DNA of 64,000 nt from Atrina japonica. Its lineage: Eukaryota > Mollusca > Bivalvia > Pterioida > Pinnidae. The stretch spans positions 335,001 to 399,000 of the forward strand of contig BROG01000445.1 in assembly GCA_030159075.1 (NCBI GenBank). Direction: 5' to 3'. Positions 1 to 12,371 of this stretch are shown here, piece by piece; position 1 is the stretch's first letter, and the number at the start of each line of letters is the position of its first letter. The notes beneath the pieces are model-generated. The model was not told where the DNA came from. It saw only the letters and a program-made list of their open reading frames with translations, and did no database searches. Both the position numbers and the translations under genes were made by a program.

Positions 1-420
1 TTATATTCAAACATTGAAAGAAATGATTTAAATTATAGGTCATCTAGCACTGACGTCATCATTCTACATTTGCATGATATCTACTTGTGATATTTGCCGA
101 TCCTTATAATTAACTGCCCCCTAATGGTCCATAATTGTTATCAACATTTTATGTTCATGACCAATCCCTTTTGATTGAATCCAAATCAATTATATATACC
201 ATTTTTATAGTATACGTTATATATACCATTTTAAATGTCTTTGCAATTTCTTATTCACGACCCGAACTCACCGAATCTAGTTATCAATTTTTATTTTGTG
301 ATTTTGACTTTACTGCGGTAGACTATAGTCGTTTGTAAAACTTGTGGATCTGAATGAATAGGAAACACATTTTAATTTTTCATCATTCACAAAAAAGTTT
401 GGGTCACACTTAAAATTTTC

Positions 421-664
421 TTGTTAAAATATAAAACATCTCAGATACCAAAGAATAAATCGTTAGGATGTCCAGGACACAGATACAAATCCGGCAAAAA
501 TGGACAAACACGGACCTTTGGAAACCAAGAGGTGGGATCAGGCCATGGAGGAGTAAGCATCCCCTGTCGACCGATCACACCCACCGTGAGTCCACAGTCA
601 AGTCCAAATGAAATACGTGAGGAACGAATCCTCGTCACAATTGGTACAGACGTCTCAATAACCG
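421..664 (-). repeat. Penelope-type 3' tail, solitary
   Basis: Minus strand. Starts at GTTGGCGGTTATTGAGACG and ends at TTGGTATCTGAGATG. It is the same sequence that follows the RT of the element at 3955-6120. Its 5' end abuts the head of a SINE at 673. Confidence 0.75.
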
Positions 665-672
665 CCAACTCA

Positions 673-955
673 GTCTGGCTCAGTCGGTAGCGCGCTCGAC
701 TCTGGATCGTGATATCGTGAGTTCGAGTCCAGCCGGCGGCATGTTGGTTTCCTGTCTTTCGGATGAGACAGTAAAAACTGGAGGTCCCGTGTCACAGTAG
801 GTGTCGGCACGTTAAAGAACCCTAACTGCTCAATGGCCGTAAGTGCCGAGCATAGGCCAAAATTTGAAGCCCTTCACCGGCATTTGGTGACGTCTCCATA
901 TGAGTGAAATATTCTTGAGTGGGACGTTAAACTACAATAAACAAACAAAAAACAA
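673..955 (+). repeat. SINE-A, full length
   Basis: tRNA-derived head with box A (TGGCTCAGTCGG, 676-687) and box B (GAGTTCGAGTCC, 719-730), then a conserved body (CACGTTAAAGAACCC, GCTCAATGGCCGTAAGTGCC) and the tail TTGAGTGGGACGTTAAAC. It is transcribable in principle by RNA polymerase III. It resembles mollusc SINEs with a conserved central domain; I am not sure of the named family. Confidence 0.85.
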
Positions 956-1603
956 TTAATTAGAATGAAGAGTTCTTTGTTATAAGTGCAACTACAGTGG
1001 TAACTCTTAAACGGATTTTTGGAATACGTTTTGGTTTATTATTTGAGCTTGTTATGATTTCACATATACACGTGTCGATGTGATTTAGAATAAAGAGGGT
1101 TTTTTTTTTACAGTGGTCGCTCTTAGAAGGATTTGACAATACATCTTGGTTAAGTATTTGTGTTTGTCATGTGCCAACTTTTTCTTTCGGGAATAAAGTC
1201 TTATTCACATCCATTTTTGCATTTGTTCCAAACCTATAATTTAATATTAATATGTTTATAATATCGTACACATATAATGATTATGTATATATTCGGATTT
1301 GCTGAAAACACCATGAACAAACTCGGATGAACATTCAAACATTTAATACAAAGCAGTCTATTGTGTTTGATATTATATCATATTTTCTTATTGTGTTAAT
1401 GTAATGTATACACTGGTTCATATACCAAATCGAATGTAATCAGTACTGTTCACTAGAAGCAAGGTTCACGTTTGATATCCTCTATACCGTCGCACTCTAA
1501 CTATAACAACATTGTCGTATCACACCGCCCTGTTCTTCATTAACCAATTCATATAAAACATCCTCTCCTTGCTACCTATCACATAAGGCTTAATAAAACT
1601 CAT

Positions 1604-1719
1604 GTTCTACATTCACTCATAGGAACATCCTCTGATGGATCTGTTGGTTTTATTTTTGTGAGTTCTACATTCAGTCATAGCAACATCCCCTGATGGATTT
1701 GTTGGCTTTATTTTCGTGA
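1604..1719. repeat. 58-base direct tandem duplication
   Basis: Two adjacent copies, 1604-1661 and 1662-1719, each GTTCTACATTCA(C/G)TCATAG onward to TTTTATTTT.GTGA, differing at about seven positions. No function apparent. Confidence 0.85.
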
Positions 1720-2144
1720 CATTAAATATTTCTTTTATTATCGTCCCTTGAATATGTTATGTTACATTCGACACCCCGAGTGTTATTTTAATGTAAGCTG
1801 TTCTAAAGTGATGCCAAAATAAATTGATTTCAAATATTCCTTTTAATATGACTTAATATTTCGGTTTCTGTTGATTTATGAGTTGTAACTAATTCTTAAT
1901 GGTTCGTCCATATTTTTTGTCTAGGGGAAAATCTCACTAAAAATTGGAGGGGAATATGGCGGGAATTTAACACCGATGGTATTTTTATACGGCAAGGTTG
2001 CTATGTTACAACTTACAATATATAAACGTGCGTCAAACGTAAAAACTAAATCGTTGCTTGTCTGTTGAGGTTGACGTTGTTGTTGTTGATGATGATGGTG
2101 GTGGTGTTGTTTAACGTATGTTCAAAAATTTTTCACTCGGAGAC

Positions 2145-2405
2145 ACCAACCCCAGAATGGCTTCCATGTCGAGAGGTTACAACATCGTGCTTAAAACGAT
2201 GAAGTCTCTTACCAGCCTTGTTTGCGTGGGTTCAAGTCTCTGTGGAACCTACGCCGATTCTGAGAAAGCTTTCAAGTTTTATTGAAGAAGGCTGGTCTCT
2301 TCCCGGGTACCGATTACAGCTGTGTTCTCTCCTTCACCATTTAAAATCGACCGCCATCACATAACTTGAAAACTGTTGAGTGTGGCGTAACGCCCCGTTC
2401 AAACA
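2145..2405 (+). repeat. SINE-B, diverged
   Basis: A tRNA-like head with box-B-like TGGGTTCAAGTCTC near 2227, then the SINE-B body (GCTGGTCTCTTCCCGGGTAC) and tail (GACCGCCATCACATAAC, TTGAGTGTGGCGTAA). A short reverse tail fragment (2109-2138) precedes it. Confidence 0.6.
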
Positions 2406-3564
2406 AACTTCAACAAACATTTTGACACAGTTATGAAGATGAAGTTTCAGTAATCGTTTATAAAATTGATTAACATAATAAAGTTTCTATGTTACATGAA
2501 TGTACCACAAATTGTTTGTGTAGAGACATGTATTAATAAAGATAGCATTGACTCTTGTATTACAAAATAAAATCAATGGACATGCACTCGACTACATGTA
2601 CTTTCCCAGAGATAGCACTACTTATTTGTAATAGAAAACCAAAAGCTGTAAGAATGGGAAGAGTATGATCAACACAGTATAGTAGTTAACCCCGAAACAT
2701 ACCATTGCTTCATTACTAATGTTTATCATAATTTGCAAACTCACGCCGCTTATTATAAATAATCACAACTATATTTACATCTATCACCCCAATCTTGTAA
2801 CAGCCATCCGAACACTGTATGCCATTATTACAGGCAATGATATAATAATAATGAGCATCAAATATAATGTTGTTTCATTACCATGGTAACCACAGTATTT
2901 GATATTCGAATTGCAAAAGCACACCGCATGTTACATGTAGATATAATCAGATAGTCCGATATTAAAAAATTTACAAGAATAAATGCAATGCTACAAAAAC
3001 CATCGATACACCACAGTGTTATCCGTAAAGAAATACATAACCAACATATATATTGAGCATTACACAAAAACGGATGACTAGGATATCTTGAAGTGGGATC
3101 AAATGTCATGGAAGAGTCTAGATCCAATGCCGAAAGGTCAAAATCAAATAAAAAACAAAACAAATTAGCAAAAACTTTAGACACGATTCGTATACAATCA
3201 TAATTCCATTAATGTATAAACTTTGCATATTCTTATTTTCTCCGATTATTTCATTTCTGAGTGTTATCCTACATGATAGCACCATCTACTATTTATACTT
3301 TAACGATTTACAAATTTTCTTTTTGAGAGTTTGTTCCTATATGAAATATTTCAAACAAACTAGATTGAAAACATTTGTTGAAAACTAGTCGGCAAACGCG
3401 GTGTTCGAAATTACACCAAATGCAGCAATTACCGCAGATCAACATAATAATGCTCTTTCACGATTTTGATGCAAGATATCATATGTATTATAACTGGAGA
3501 TAGAAATCAACAGATATATTTTGACATGAAATTGTGTATTGTACATACTTAATACTATAAAAAT

Positions 3565-3683
3565 TTCAGATACCAAAGTATAAATCAATAGGATGTCCAG
3601 GACATAGATACAAATCCGGTAAAAATGAACAAACACGGACCTCTGGAAACCAAGAGGTGGGATCAGGTGCCACTGAGATGTAA
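3565..3683 (-). repeat. Penelope-type 3' tail, inverted, upstream of PLE copy 1
   Basis: The last 120 bases of the tail (CCAAGAGGTGGGATCAG to CAGATACCAAAG on the + strand), opposite in orientation to the element that begins about 270 bases later. With the forward tail at 6121 it makes an inverted flank. Confidence 0.7.
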
Positions 3684-3954
3684 GCAACTAATATACATAT
3701 TATCGTCTTTCACTTGATAAAGGCCAAGGGGCCGAAAAATTTTTAAATATTGAGTGTTTTACTGTTTTTTTTTAATTTCAGTTGTTATGATTAATGATAA
3801 GTAGTGCATTCAGATCGATTCTGATCAATGTAAAAATCCAACCTGCAATTACATTGACATTTAGTAATTAATTTGTTTGTTTATTTGTCATTTTGTCTTT
3901 CTTTAAGGTAAGTCTTTTATTGTCTGTAGGGTTGAAAGATTAAATCGTGTAAAT

Positions 3955-6120
3955 CCTGTTTACTCGAGAATCCATTGTGTGCCTTGATGTACCTTTAGAT
4001 AATTGCTAACTGAACATAATTTAAATGCAATACTAGAAAAACAACATAAATACGTATAATTGAAAAAATATACCACTGGACCAACAATCCCACCTTGAGT
4101 ACCCCCTTCCGTAGACAACGTGAAGAATTTTGGATTAAACAGCTTGGCACTGCATATCCCTATGGATGTAACGATAATATCCAAACTGTAGGCAATCTAT
4201 CAAGCACACTGTGTAATGGTGTTAATGTGATGGAACTTTTTAATTCTAACGTAAGACGTAAACGAAGTCACGGACATCGTTCATACAACCGACCCTACAT
4301 ACATGATGTCACTTTTTCATCTCTTTTACTTTTCTTTTTCTAAATCACAAAAAAGTTCAGTCCTGTATTCCACGATATTTTAAACTGAAGACCACGCCTT
4401 GCATTTCATATAGCTATGCATTCAATTGCAAACAGGTTTTGCAGTACCTAGACATCAACCATCTTCTACACAACACTGTCACATGTTCATGTGCTTCATC
4501 TCCTTTCAAATGCAATCCTATCGGGCATGTCATTACCGGCGACGTTTCTATTGTTGAAAATGAAAGCCTCAAAAATCTTATTTTAAGGGGCCCTAAATAC
4601 CGGGAAGCCCGTTCCTTTAATTGGCGTCAGAATTTCAGTTTAGTTATGGATTCTGTCGAAGATTAAGCCAGACGATGGGCCAAACATGAAGAAGTAGAAC
4701 CAGACACTTTGTCTGAATGGCTGAAAGCCATACGATGGTTGATAAAATCTCGTATTCGAAAACATAAAGGGAATATGAAAACACGTTATCCCTCTGTATT
4801 TAATGATCCAGAAGTAGTAACTGAACTGAATATATTATATGACCAATATGTACTGGTACCAGCAGACAAAGCCTCAAATAATGTAGTTTTTATTTGTAAG
4901 GCACATTACTATAATTGTTTATTAGAAGAACTTGGGTTTAATACGAATTCTGTAAATCCTACATACACACGTAGCTCACTTTCAAAGGACGAGATCCTTC
5001 AAAATCACGTGTCCGTATTACGCTCATTTGATATACCTACAACGGATACCGATTTCGAGCTACCACATTTATATTGGATACCTAAACTTCATAAAACCCC
5101 ATATAAGCAAAGATACATAGCAGGATCCAGCAAATGTTCTACCAAACCTTTATCTTTACTCCTTACCAAGATATTGACAGCCGTTAAGGAGAAACCTCAA
5201 CAATACTGTACAGTTGCTTATACCAGAAGCGGTGTAAATCAGATGTGGATACTTAAAAATTCTAAACAGCTTTTAGAAAATTTGAAGGCACACAATTTTT
5301 CTCGAATTCACAGTATCAAAACTTATGACTTCTCTACTCTTTACACAACTATTCCACATCAAAAATTAAAAGAAAGACTTTTTAGCATCATAGACAACTG
5401 TTATTGGCTATCAGGATACTTATTTCGTCAAACAACACTCTGATTCTACACATAAATACACTGAAGTTGATATAAAAACATGCTGGAATTTCTAATAGAC
5501 AATATATTTGTAATGTTCGGAGACGGGGTCTTTCAACAATCTGTCGGCATTCCTATGGGAACCAATTGTGCTCCTTTATTGGCAGACATGTTCCTTTATT
5601 CGTACGAAGCAGACTTCATTCAGAAACTGCTGAATCAAAAGAAGAAAAAGTAAGCGGTGTCCTTTAATTTGACATATAGATATATCGACGACGTTTTGTC
5701 AATTAATAATGACAATTTTCATACATATGTCAATGTGATATATCCCAGCGAACTAGAAATTAAAGATACAACAGAATCAAGCACACACGCTTCATATTAA
5801 GACATTTTACTTAATATAAACACAGACGAGAAATTAGCAACTAAGCTAAACGACAAACGCGACGATTTCGGCTTTCCCATCGTAAATTTTCCACATTTAA
5901 GTAGTAATATCCCTCAGTCACCCACATATGGATTTTATATTTCACAAATGATCCGATATACCAGGGCGTGTACAACATATGAAGATTTCATATACAGAGG
6001 TAAACTACTCACTGACAAATTATTGACACAGGGATATCGAAAACCGCGTTTAATGTCAACGTTCCGCAAATTTTATGGTCGGTATAATAGGCTTGTTTGC
6101 GACTACTCTGTTTCACTAAG
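3955..6120 (+). pseudogene. Penelope-like element, permuted (Naiad-type) ORF, decayed copy 1
   Basis: Retroelement reverse transcriptase broken by stops and frameshifts. In order: a GIY-YIG endonuclease remnant at about 4053-4200 (IIEKIYH, then FRRQREEFWIKQLGTAYPYG), a cysteine motif CSCASSPFKC near 4475-4510, a DKA version of the Penelope 'DKG' motif (VPADKASNN, near 4858), the HKTPYKQRYIAGSSKCSTKP core (about 5090-5150), RT motif A with its aspartate (TYDFSTLYTTIPH, about 5325-5360), VGIPMGTNCAPLLADMF (about 5540-5595) and the catalytic YIDDVLSINN (about 5680-5710). Having the endonuclease before the RT is the order described for the Naiad/Chlamys clade; canonical Penelope has it after. Breaks: a TAA at about 4664, a frame change between 4343 and 4439, another near 5400, and several later stops. 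Not functional. Confidence 0.85.
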
Positions 6121-6385
6121 TGAAATGTTGAGTTGCCTTTTCGTTGGCGGTTGTTGAGACGTCTGTACCAATTGTGACGAGGATACACTCCTCACGTGTT
6201 TCATTGGACTTGACTGTGGACTCACGGCGGGTGTGACCGGTCGACAGGGGATGCTTACTCCTCCATGGCACCTGACCCCACCTCTTGGTTTCCAGATGTC
6301 CGTATTTGTCCATTTTTACCGGATTTGTATCTATGTCCTGGACATTCTATTGATTTATACTTTGGTATCTGAATTTTTTTCTTCC
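6121..6385 (+). repeat. Penelope-type 3' tail following PLE copy 1
   Basis: Runs from GTTGAGTTGCCTTTTCG to TTGGTATCTGAATTTTT. It starts right after the RT reading frame (VSLSEMLS), so it is best read as the element's own 3' untranslated region. The other solitary copies in the window align to this segment. Confidence 0.75.
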
Positions 6386-7189
6386 TTATGACTTATTTGG
6401 CTATACTTTAGATTTATCATTTGGCCTTGTCTGATACTACTTTCTCTTTAAAAAAATCTGTTTAAAATTGGAGCTGAACTGATGAAGTCTAATTGACAGA
6501 AACGATCTTCTTGAGCATTATAACTTTGGTATTCTGTTTGTAATATTAATGAACACAAAAATTGAAATCGAATACACTTTACCATCCTTACAGACGAGAC
6601 CTTAGGATTTAAGAATGTTTAAATGATATTGATTTGTACATCTGAAAAAAATATCGACACTCCGACAACCAATTAAGTATTTCTTTTGTATTTGATCTAA
6701 TCAAATAAGAAAAATTTCCAGGGGTTATTAAGAATTTCCGGATTACGTGTCTTATCAAAATTGTCAGAATTTGCAGCCGTTGTCAAAATTTTGAATATAA
6801 TCTAAGAAAATGTAGATCAAATAAATGAAGGGAAATGTATAAGAAGATTGGTATGTCTGATGAGGAAAGATAGTTTAACTAATTCTCATTATAAATCTCT
6901 TTTCAATTGAACTGTTCTAAAGCTGAATGAAAATATGTCTAAACTTAAATCACCGTGAAAATGCTGATCTAGAAAAGAGATTTTAAAATTGTTTCATGTA
7001 TTCAAGGTATGCAAATATATGCCATGATTTTACTATGTTTTACATAGACAGAAGTCCCAAACGTTTCTAATACATCCAGAAAAAAACATTCCAAAGCTAA
7101 ATAAAAAGAAACTGTATGCAGTGCGAATGCACCAAGGTCTAGAAGTGTACGATTTAGTGTGCACGTTAACACAAATTATGATTTATGGA

Positions 7190-7590
7190 GGCGGTTCTTG
7201 CAAATAAATTTCTATGAGAGACCGTAACCAAGCCCGATTTCCTGTGTACCATCTCGTCACCAAGTCAGCAACTTCATTCGGCCTACTAATCTACAAAATC
7301 ATTTTGAACCATCTGCTTTGACTGCTAGGGTCATCCACGGTCTTCGCAGGATTAATTCCAGAATGGTATGGAACAGATTTCATAGGTGATTAAGTGTCCT
7401 CGAGTGATCCTTTTTATCTGTAACGCACACCAATCAATCACTTTACAGCACGGCAATGCAAGGCTCCAAACTGCGCGTGCTGTTGGTGTCTTCCATCAAC
7501 AACCATCATCAAATGAAAATGTCTGGCATGAGACGGAACATCGCTTCCATCAGAGACTGATACTTATAAAGATGGACAAGCTCCGTTAAG
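7190..7590 (+). pseudogene. Tc1-type transposase fossil, internally deleted
   Basis: One frame reads LTARVIHGLRRINSRMVWNR, like the second DNA-binding helix-turn-helix of Tc1 transposases. A later frame (7386-7589) reads ITLQHGNARLQTARAVGVF, the decayed 'fqqDNArpHtar' motif with the catalytic aspartate changed to glycine (HGN for QDN). The central DDE region is missing. Stops and frame changes make it dead. Confidence 0.55.
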
Positions 7591-7599
7591 CTCTATTGT

Positions 7600-9499
7600 G
7601 CATATAGCAAACCATCCTACAGGCACTTTTCGGGATCTGATTTTTCCCATGTATACAATGCATTAGACTAGACGCGTTAATGCAAATTATGGACATACAC
7701 AGCAATGAACATGTAAAATCAACCAATCATTCCAATCACTTCATCTTGTCAGTGACATTTCTCATGATCAACGTTTTTCAATTTTGAAATTTCCTTTCAG
7801 TAGATATAATTGTCATTGTATTCAATGTGAATTTCACTATTTCACGTTATCACCAATTTATGAATATCAAATTTACATGACACCGCAGTTAAATGTATAT
7901 TGTATTTATAAAACTTCAATTTATGTGAAAAAATGACATAGGATTCAAACCACTTCCTTTACATTATAATCTTTAACATATGTAAAATAAAATGAAAAAT
8001 GAATCAATATTTACAGTTAAAAACCTTCCTTTTCCAGTAATTAACTTTTTATATATTTTTTAATTTATCAATAATTATTTTACATAATGTGTGATAAGGC
8101 CATTCGAAGTTTTTCTCTGTTTAGCGTCCGCGGACGGATTGGTATTGAGATCATTAAACAGAAAAAAACCACAAACATCTAAGGAAAAAATATGGAATAT
8201 AGTCCTAAAGTGAACAGGTAAACATTAACATTTGTTTACATCATTGTAAAAATAAAAAATCATAGATTATTTGTTAGTATGTGCCAAAGATATGGTTTTT
8301 ATATGTGTAATTTTGTTTTCCTTTGTATATTAGGAAATATTTAAATGTCCATAAAATTTCATTTGTACTCATAAAAATATCTTGTGTTTTTTATGTCATT
8401 TTTTCCTGATATAAAGATAGGTTTTAGACTTTAGGATGGAGACTAAACAAAAAAACTTCGAATGGCCTAATTTAAGGAACCCCAAAAAATAAAAAGCAAG
8501 TACTCACTTATACAGCATATCCTATAGATTGCTACAGTATAGTATAATTAGATCGGACCATCACTTCATTTGTTTGATGTTGGATACATGTTTGGTCTTG
8601 GGCAGTTAGCTGTAAACCCAATTACAAAAATAGTTGTAGTGTCTAAATGTTATTAATTTTAATATCGTAATAATTTCTTGTTTTTGTGCTTGCTTTTGAA
8701 ATATAAAATTAAGAGGTATTTTCTTTTATAAGAGTGTTCGAGTCAATAACTAGCCCGATGCGATGATTTCAAGTTGTTGTTTGGAATAGACACGGGTTTA
8801 TACGTGAATTGGAATTCGTAGGCTTAATTTCTGACTTGAATCACATTCAGTGATGATTGCTGTTTGTGTTGTTGTTGCTGTTGATGATGATGACGACGAC
8901 GACGATGATAATGATGATAATCGACGGGGATGTTTGTGATCTTTCTAATCAAGTGCCAAATGTCACGCTTCATTCCTCCATACATTGTGTGTGGTTTGTT
9001 TATGAACAATTTATAGTGTTTTAAGTAGAGCAAATGATAATATATATAGCAGGTATTTGAACGATTATAATTAAAAACCAATCTCTCATTGCTTCCACGC
9101 GACAAATCAGAAAACAGGAGAGATGGGTTTTTATTCAAATGGGTGTGTAGACATTCAATAAATATTAGCTATGAAAAATATTTCCGGAGTAAACAAACAC
9201 ACAAGTAAATACGTGTTCGATAGACTACACATATTCGATAACATTTTATAGATACACGTATTTACAACATTTTCGTGTCAACTCTAGTATGGTAAATTTT
9301 ACTTTTAGTAACTCTCAGTACATAATACAAAATACAACAATGAACATGTATACATACAATAAACATAAAATTTTATGGACATATTATGCAGATCTACCTT
9401 GTTTTTTATTGAAAGTAACTGGACTAGTTTAAACATAGATGGTCTATTAAAATAGTATCGTTTAATATATAAAGATCTTAGAAACAATACAAAATATTA
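7600..9499. other. intergenic, nothing recognised
   Basis: AT-rich with a GAT/GAC trinucleotide run near 8875-8925. The minus-strand ORF at 8824-9138 is produced by that run. No coding or RNA gene is supported. Confidence 0.6.
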
Positions 9500-10212
9500 A
9501 AGACATGACTGCAAAATACACGACATTTACAAAAATCAGTGTGTAAACTTCGCATCTAACAGAATTGGAGGCCTTCAACAGATTCAGAAAATAGGACTGT
9601 ATCATCAGCATATAAAAGCAAAAACAATGATACATCTCTTAACTCAATAGATTCATAATTATTACAATACGAGCTCCTTTTCGAAGTCATTTATATAAAG
9701 AGAAAACAAAAAGGGAGATAATCCCTCGCCCTGCATCAAACCCTTTGATACATCAAAGAAATCCGATAACTTGGACTTGTATTTCACACAGCATTTCACA
9801 TTTTCATATAAAGATCTTAAAATTGCCAAACACCTTTTCCCCTGTACTCCAGCTTTTGTTAATTTAAAAAATAATTTACATCGATTAATACTATTACAGA
9901 CTTTTTCGTATGATTGCTATGCAGTGCAAAAACTGCATCAACAGTGCTAATAACCTGGTTTGAAACCAAAACTGTGAGTCAGATAAATATATTATTATTT
10001 TTTGACCAGTTCAACAGTCTAGTATTCAAAATCGAAGTAAAAAAGTTTAGAAAGACAACTGACAAGTGTAATGCCTCTGTAATTATTTGGGTCATTTTTT
10101 GTCACCTTTTTTATGTATGGGAATAATTATTCCGCTAGACCAAGTGTCCGGGAAAACTCCGGAATAAAAAACATGATTAAAAAGTTTACACAACAGAGGT
10201 ACAAAAATATCT

Positions 10213-10503
10213 TTAAATTTCTTTAAAATACTCATTTAACAGTGTATCTGCACCTGGTGCCTTATTACAATTAGCATTACTCAATGCCTTAGAAACCTCA
10301 TCTTCCGTAATATTTACATCAAGTTCCTCATAACATGAGTCACCATTTTCAATTTCTATATCATCTTGTGGGACTATATCATTTATGAATAGGTCTTTAA
10401 AATGCTTTAAAAAATCTTCCACTGACAAATTTGTAATATCCCTTGCGGGGCTTTTTTTAAAAGAGACGGAAAAATGTCTTGGGATTATTTTTTCGTAATT
10501 CAC
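10213..10503 (-). pseudogene. LINE ORF2 fragment, start of reverse transcriptase
   Basis: An open stretch of the LINE. The ITEDEVSKALSNANCNKAPG segment followed by ADTLLNEYFKEI is the conserved entry to the RT domain ('v...i..lk..Ka.G.D.i.nE..K'). Confidence 0.75.
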
Positions 10504-11811
10504 TCAGCTTGTTGCCCTCAATTCTCATGTACACTCTCTTCCGCTTACGCTCACATATCTTGTACAAACCTCTTATCCTCTACTAACATACTCCTGTTTT
10601 CATTCGTACGAATAGAATTAAAAACACCAAGTGATTTCTTAATAACGACTATACAAAATTCTACACTGATCATCAAACCAAGGTTTATCTGTATTTACAC
10701 TTTTGTGCTTAGGTTTAATTTCTGTATTGCTTAGCTTAAAGTTTTACAACAAAAAGGGTTTGAAAATATAAATTAAAGTGCTTGTAAACTGTTGGACAGC
10801 ATCGTTAATTGTCACATTTTCCAATTCAATATTGTTTATAATATCCTCTAAAAATTCTCTTTTTTCATTCAAGGCCGCTTTCATTCTCTCTAATTCCTAA
10901 TTCATTCCACTTATACACAGTTATACATTCGCTATCCTGTTGCTCTCTTACATGCTCCACTTTCTCAGTACATTTACAACTAAAAACTATGGCAGCATGG
11001 TCGGACCATTCATTGAAATCACACACTTTCATTTCAGATATTATATTAAAACAGTTCTTATCCACTAGTACATAATCGATAACACTAGTGCCCAGGTGAT
11101 TGTAAAAAGTATATCTACCATCTTCATCACCTTTGGTTCTTCCATTACAAACCCGAAGTCCACTCTAATAAACGCCGACCAAATGAATTAACTACATTGT
11201 CTTCTGACGTACGCCTAGGCATCACTTGGTCAGGATCATATAAAAACAGATCTGACAAAGTGTCAACAAGAGATTTAGAGATAGAGAATCAGATTCGACA
11301 AAATCGCCTCTATTACCTATACGGCTATTCAAATCAACCTGTTACAATAACTGTGCCCAAGCCGAGAAAACTCGGCAACACTGTTTTCTAAGTTTTCAAA
11401 AAGATTTGTAAGATAAATGTTATAATATACATTATTTTCGTGTGGTACATATGAAAAACATATATAATACATCAGAATCACAAACATGTGACAGCTTAAC
11501 CCACAGAAGAGCATCTGCGATATTTCTTACTACTGTAATATAATTTTCAATGTGTTTTTTAAACAAAAGTACAAGACCGCCCCCGTTTCCCACGTGATCT
11601 ATGGTATATACAACATCCAAAATCGGATAATAAACTTAAATCTACATCATATTCATTCTTAATCCAACACTCAGATAAAAATATAATGTCATACTCACAT
11701 ATATGACTCTATAAAGTCCGCCTCTTTTATTTTTTCTATCAAGACTCCTATTTACACATTCCAAGATAAAAAATCTATGGAATCACTATGTAATCCTACC
11801 TCCACGTTTCC

Positions 11812-12371
11812 CTAGTGGACACTATCCTGTTTACGCGTCGTTGGTTTATACAAAACATTGTCAATATATAGTCTTTTGTACACTAATCGTGTATTCCTTC
11901 CCTGTCTACGCTTCTCTTTCATGACACGGATAAGTTCTTTTCGTTGCTCGTTTACTTCGGGTGGAAATTGTTCATTAATGTAATGATTTGTCCCCTTCAA
12001 TTCTCGTGATCTCCTTTTCACATCTTGTCTTTGCCTGTAGTCACTGAATTTCGCTACAATCAAACGCGGCGTTGAAGCACCAAACATCCTGTGAACTCGA
12101 TCAAATTTCACTGCGCGCACATCATCGTTGGCATCATATGCAATTTTTCCTTCATAAAATCACGCAGTTTATCCTCTGTTTCACTGGGCTTCTCATTTGG
12201 GGTCTCAGCAATGTTAGAGAACAGGAGATTATCCCTCATCGAGCGTGCCTTGACATCCACTAGTTCCCATTTCAGTGTTTTATTTTCATTTTCCAAGGCT
12301 GTCATCCTTTCCTCCATGTCACTAAGTTGGAAATCTAAGTTATCTGCTCTGTCGATCACTACATCGATCAT
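11812..12371 (-). pseudogene. LINE ORF1 remnant
   Basis: Two overlapping frames joined by a frameshift near 12115. First an acidic coiled coil (DMEERMTALENENKTLKWEL), then the RNA-binding part (FDRVHRMFG, GTNHYINEQFPPEV). L1-type ORF1 proteins of marine invertebrates look like this. Confidence 0.7.

Larger units (their letters stand above)
956..3564. other. intergenic, no host gene seen
   Basis: AT-rich. Family-D-like fragments with 'ACAGTGG(T/C)..CTCTTA.A.GGATTT' occur at about 995-1060 and 1110-1195. It also holds the 58-base duplication and a SINE-B. The ORF at 2858-3184 on the minus strand has no recognisable domain. Confidence 0.6.

Noticed and set aside
673..745. tRNA gene
   Set aside because: The A and B boxes are good, but the same head recurs with a fixed body and tail at five other places, so it is a SINE head. 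No clean cloverleaf acceptor pairing was seen.
4095..5443. UGA selenocysteine codons in PLE copy 1
   Set aside because: Considered because some Naiad elements are reported as selenoproteins. The interruptions checked are TAA stops and frameshifts, and no SECIS-like structure was identified by eye.
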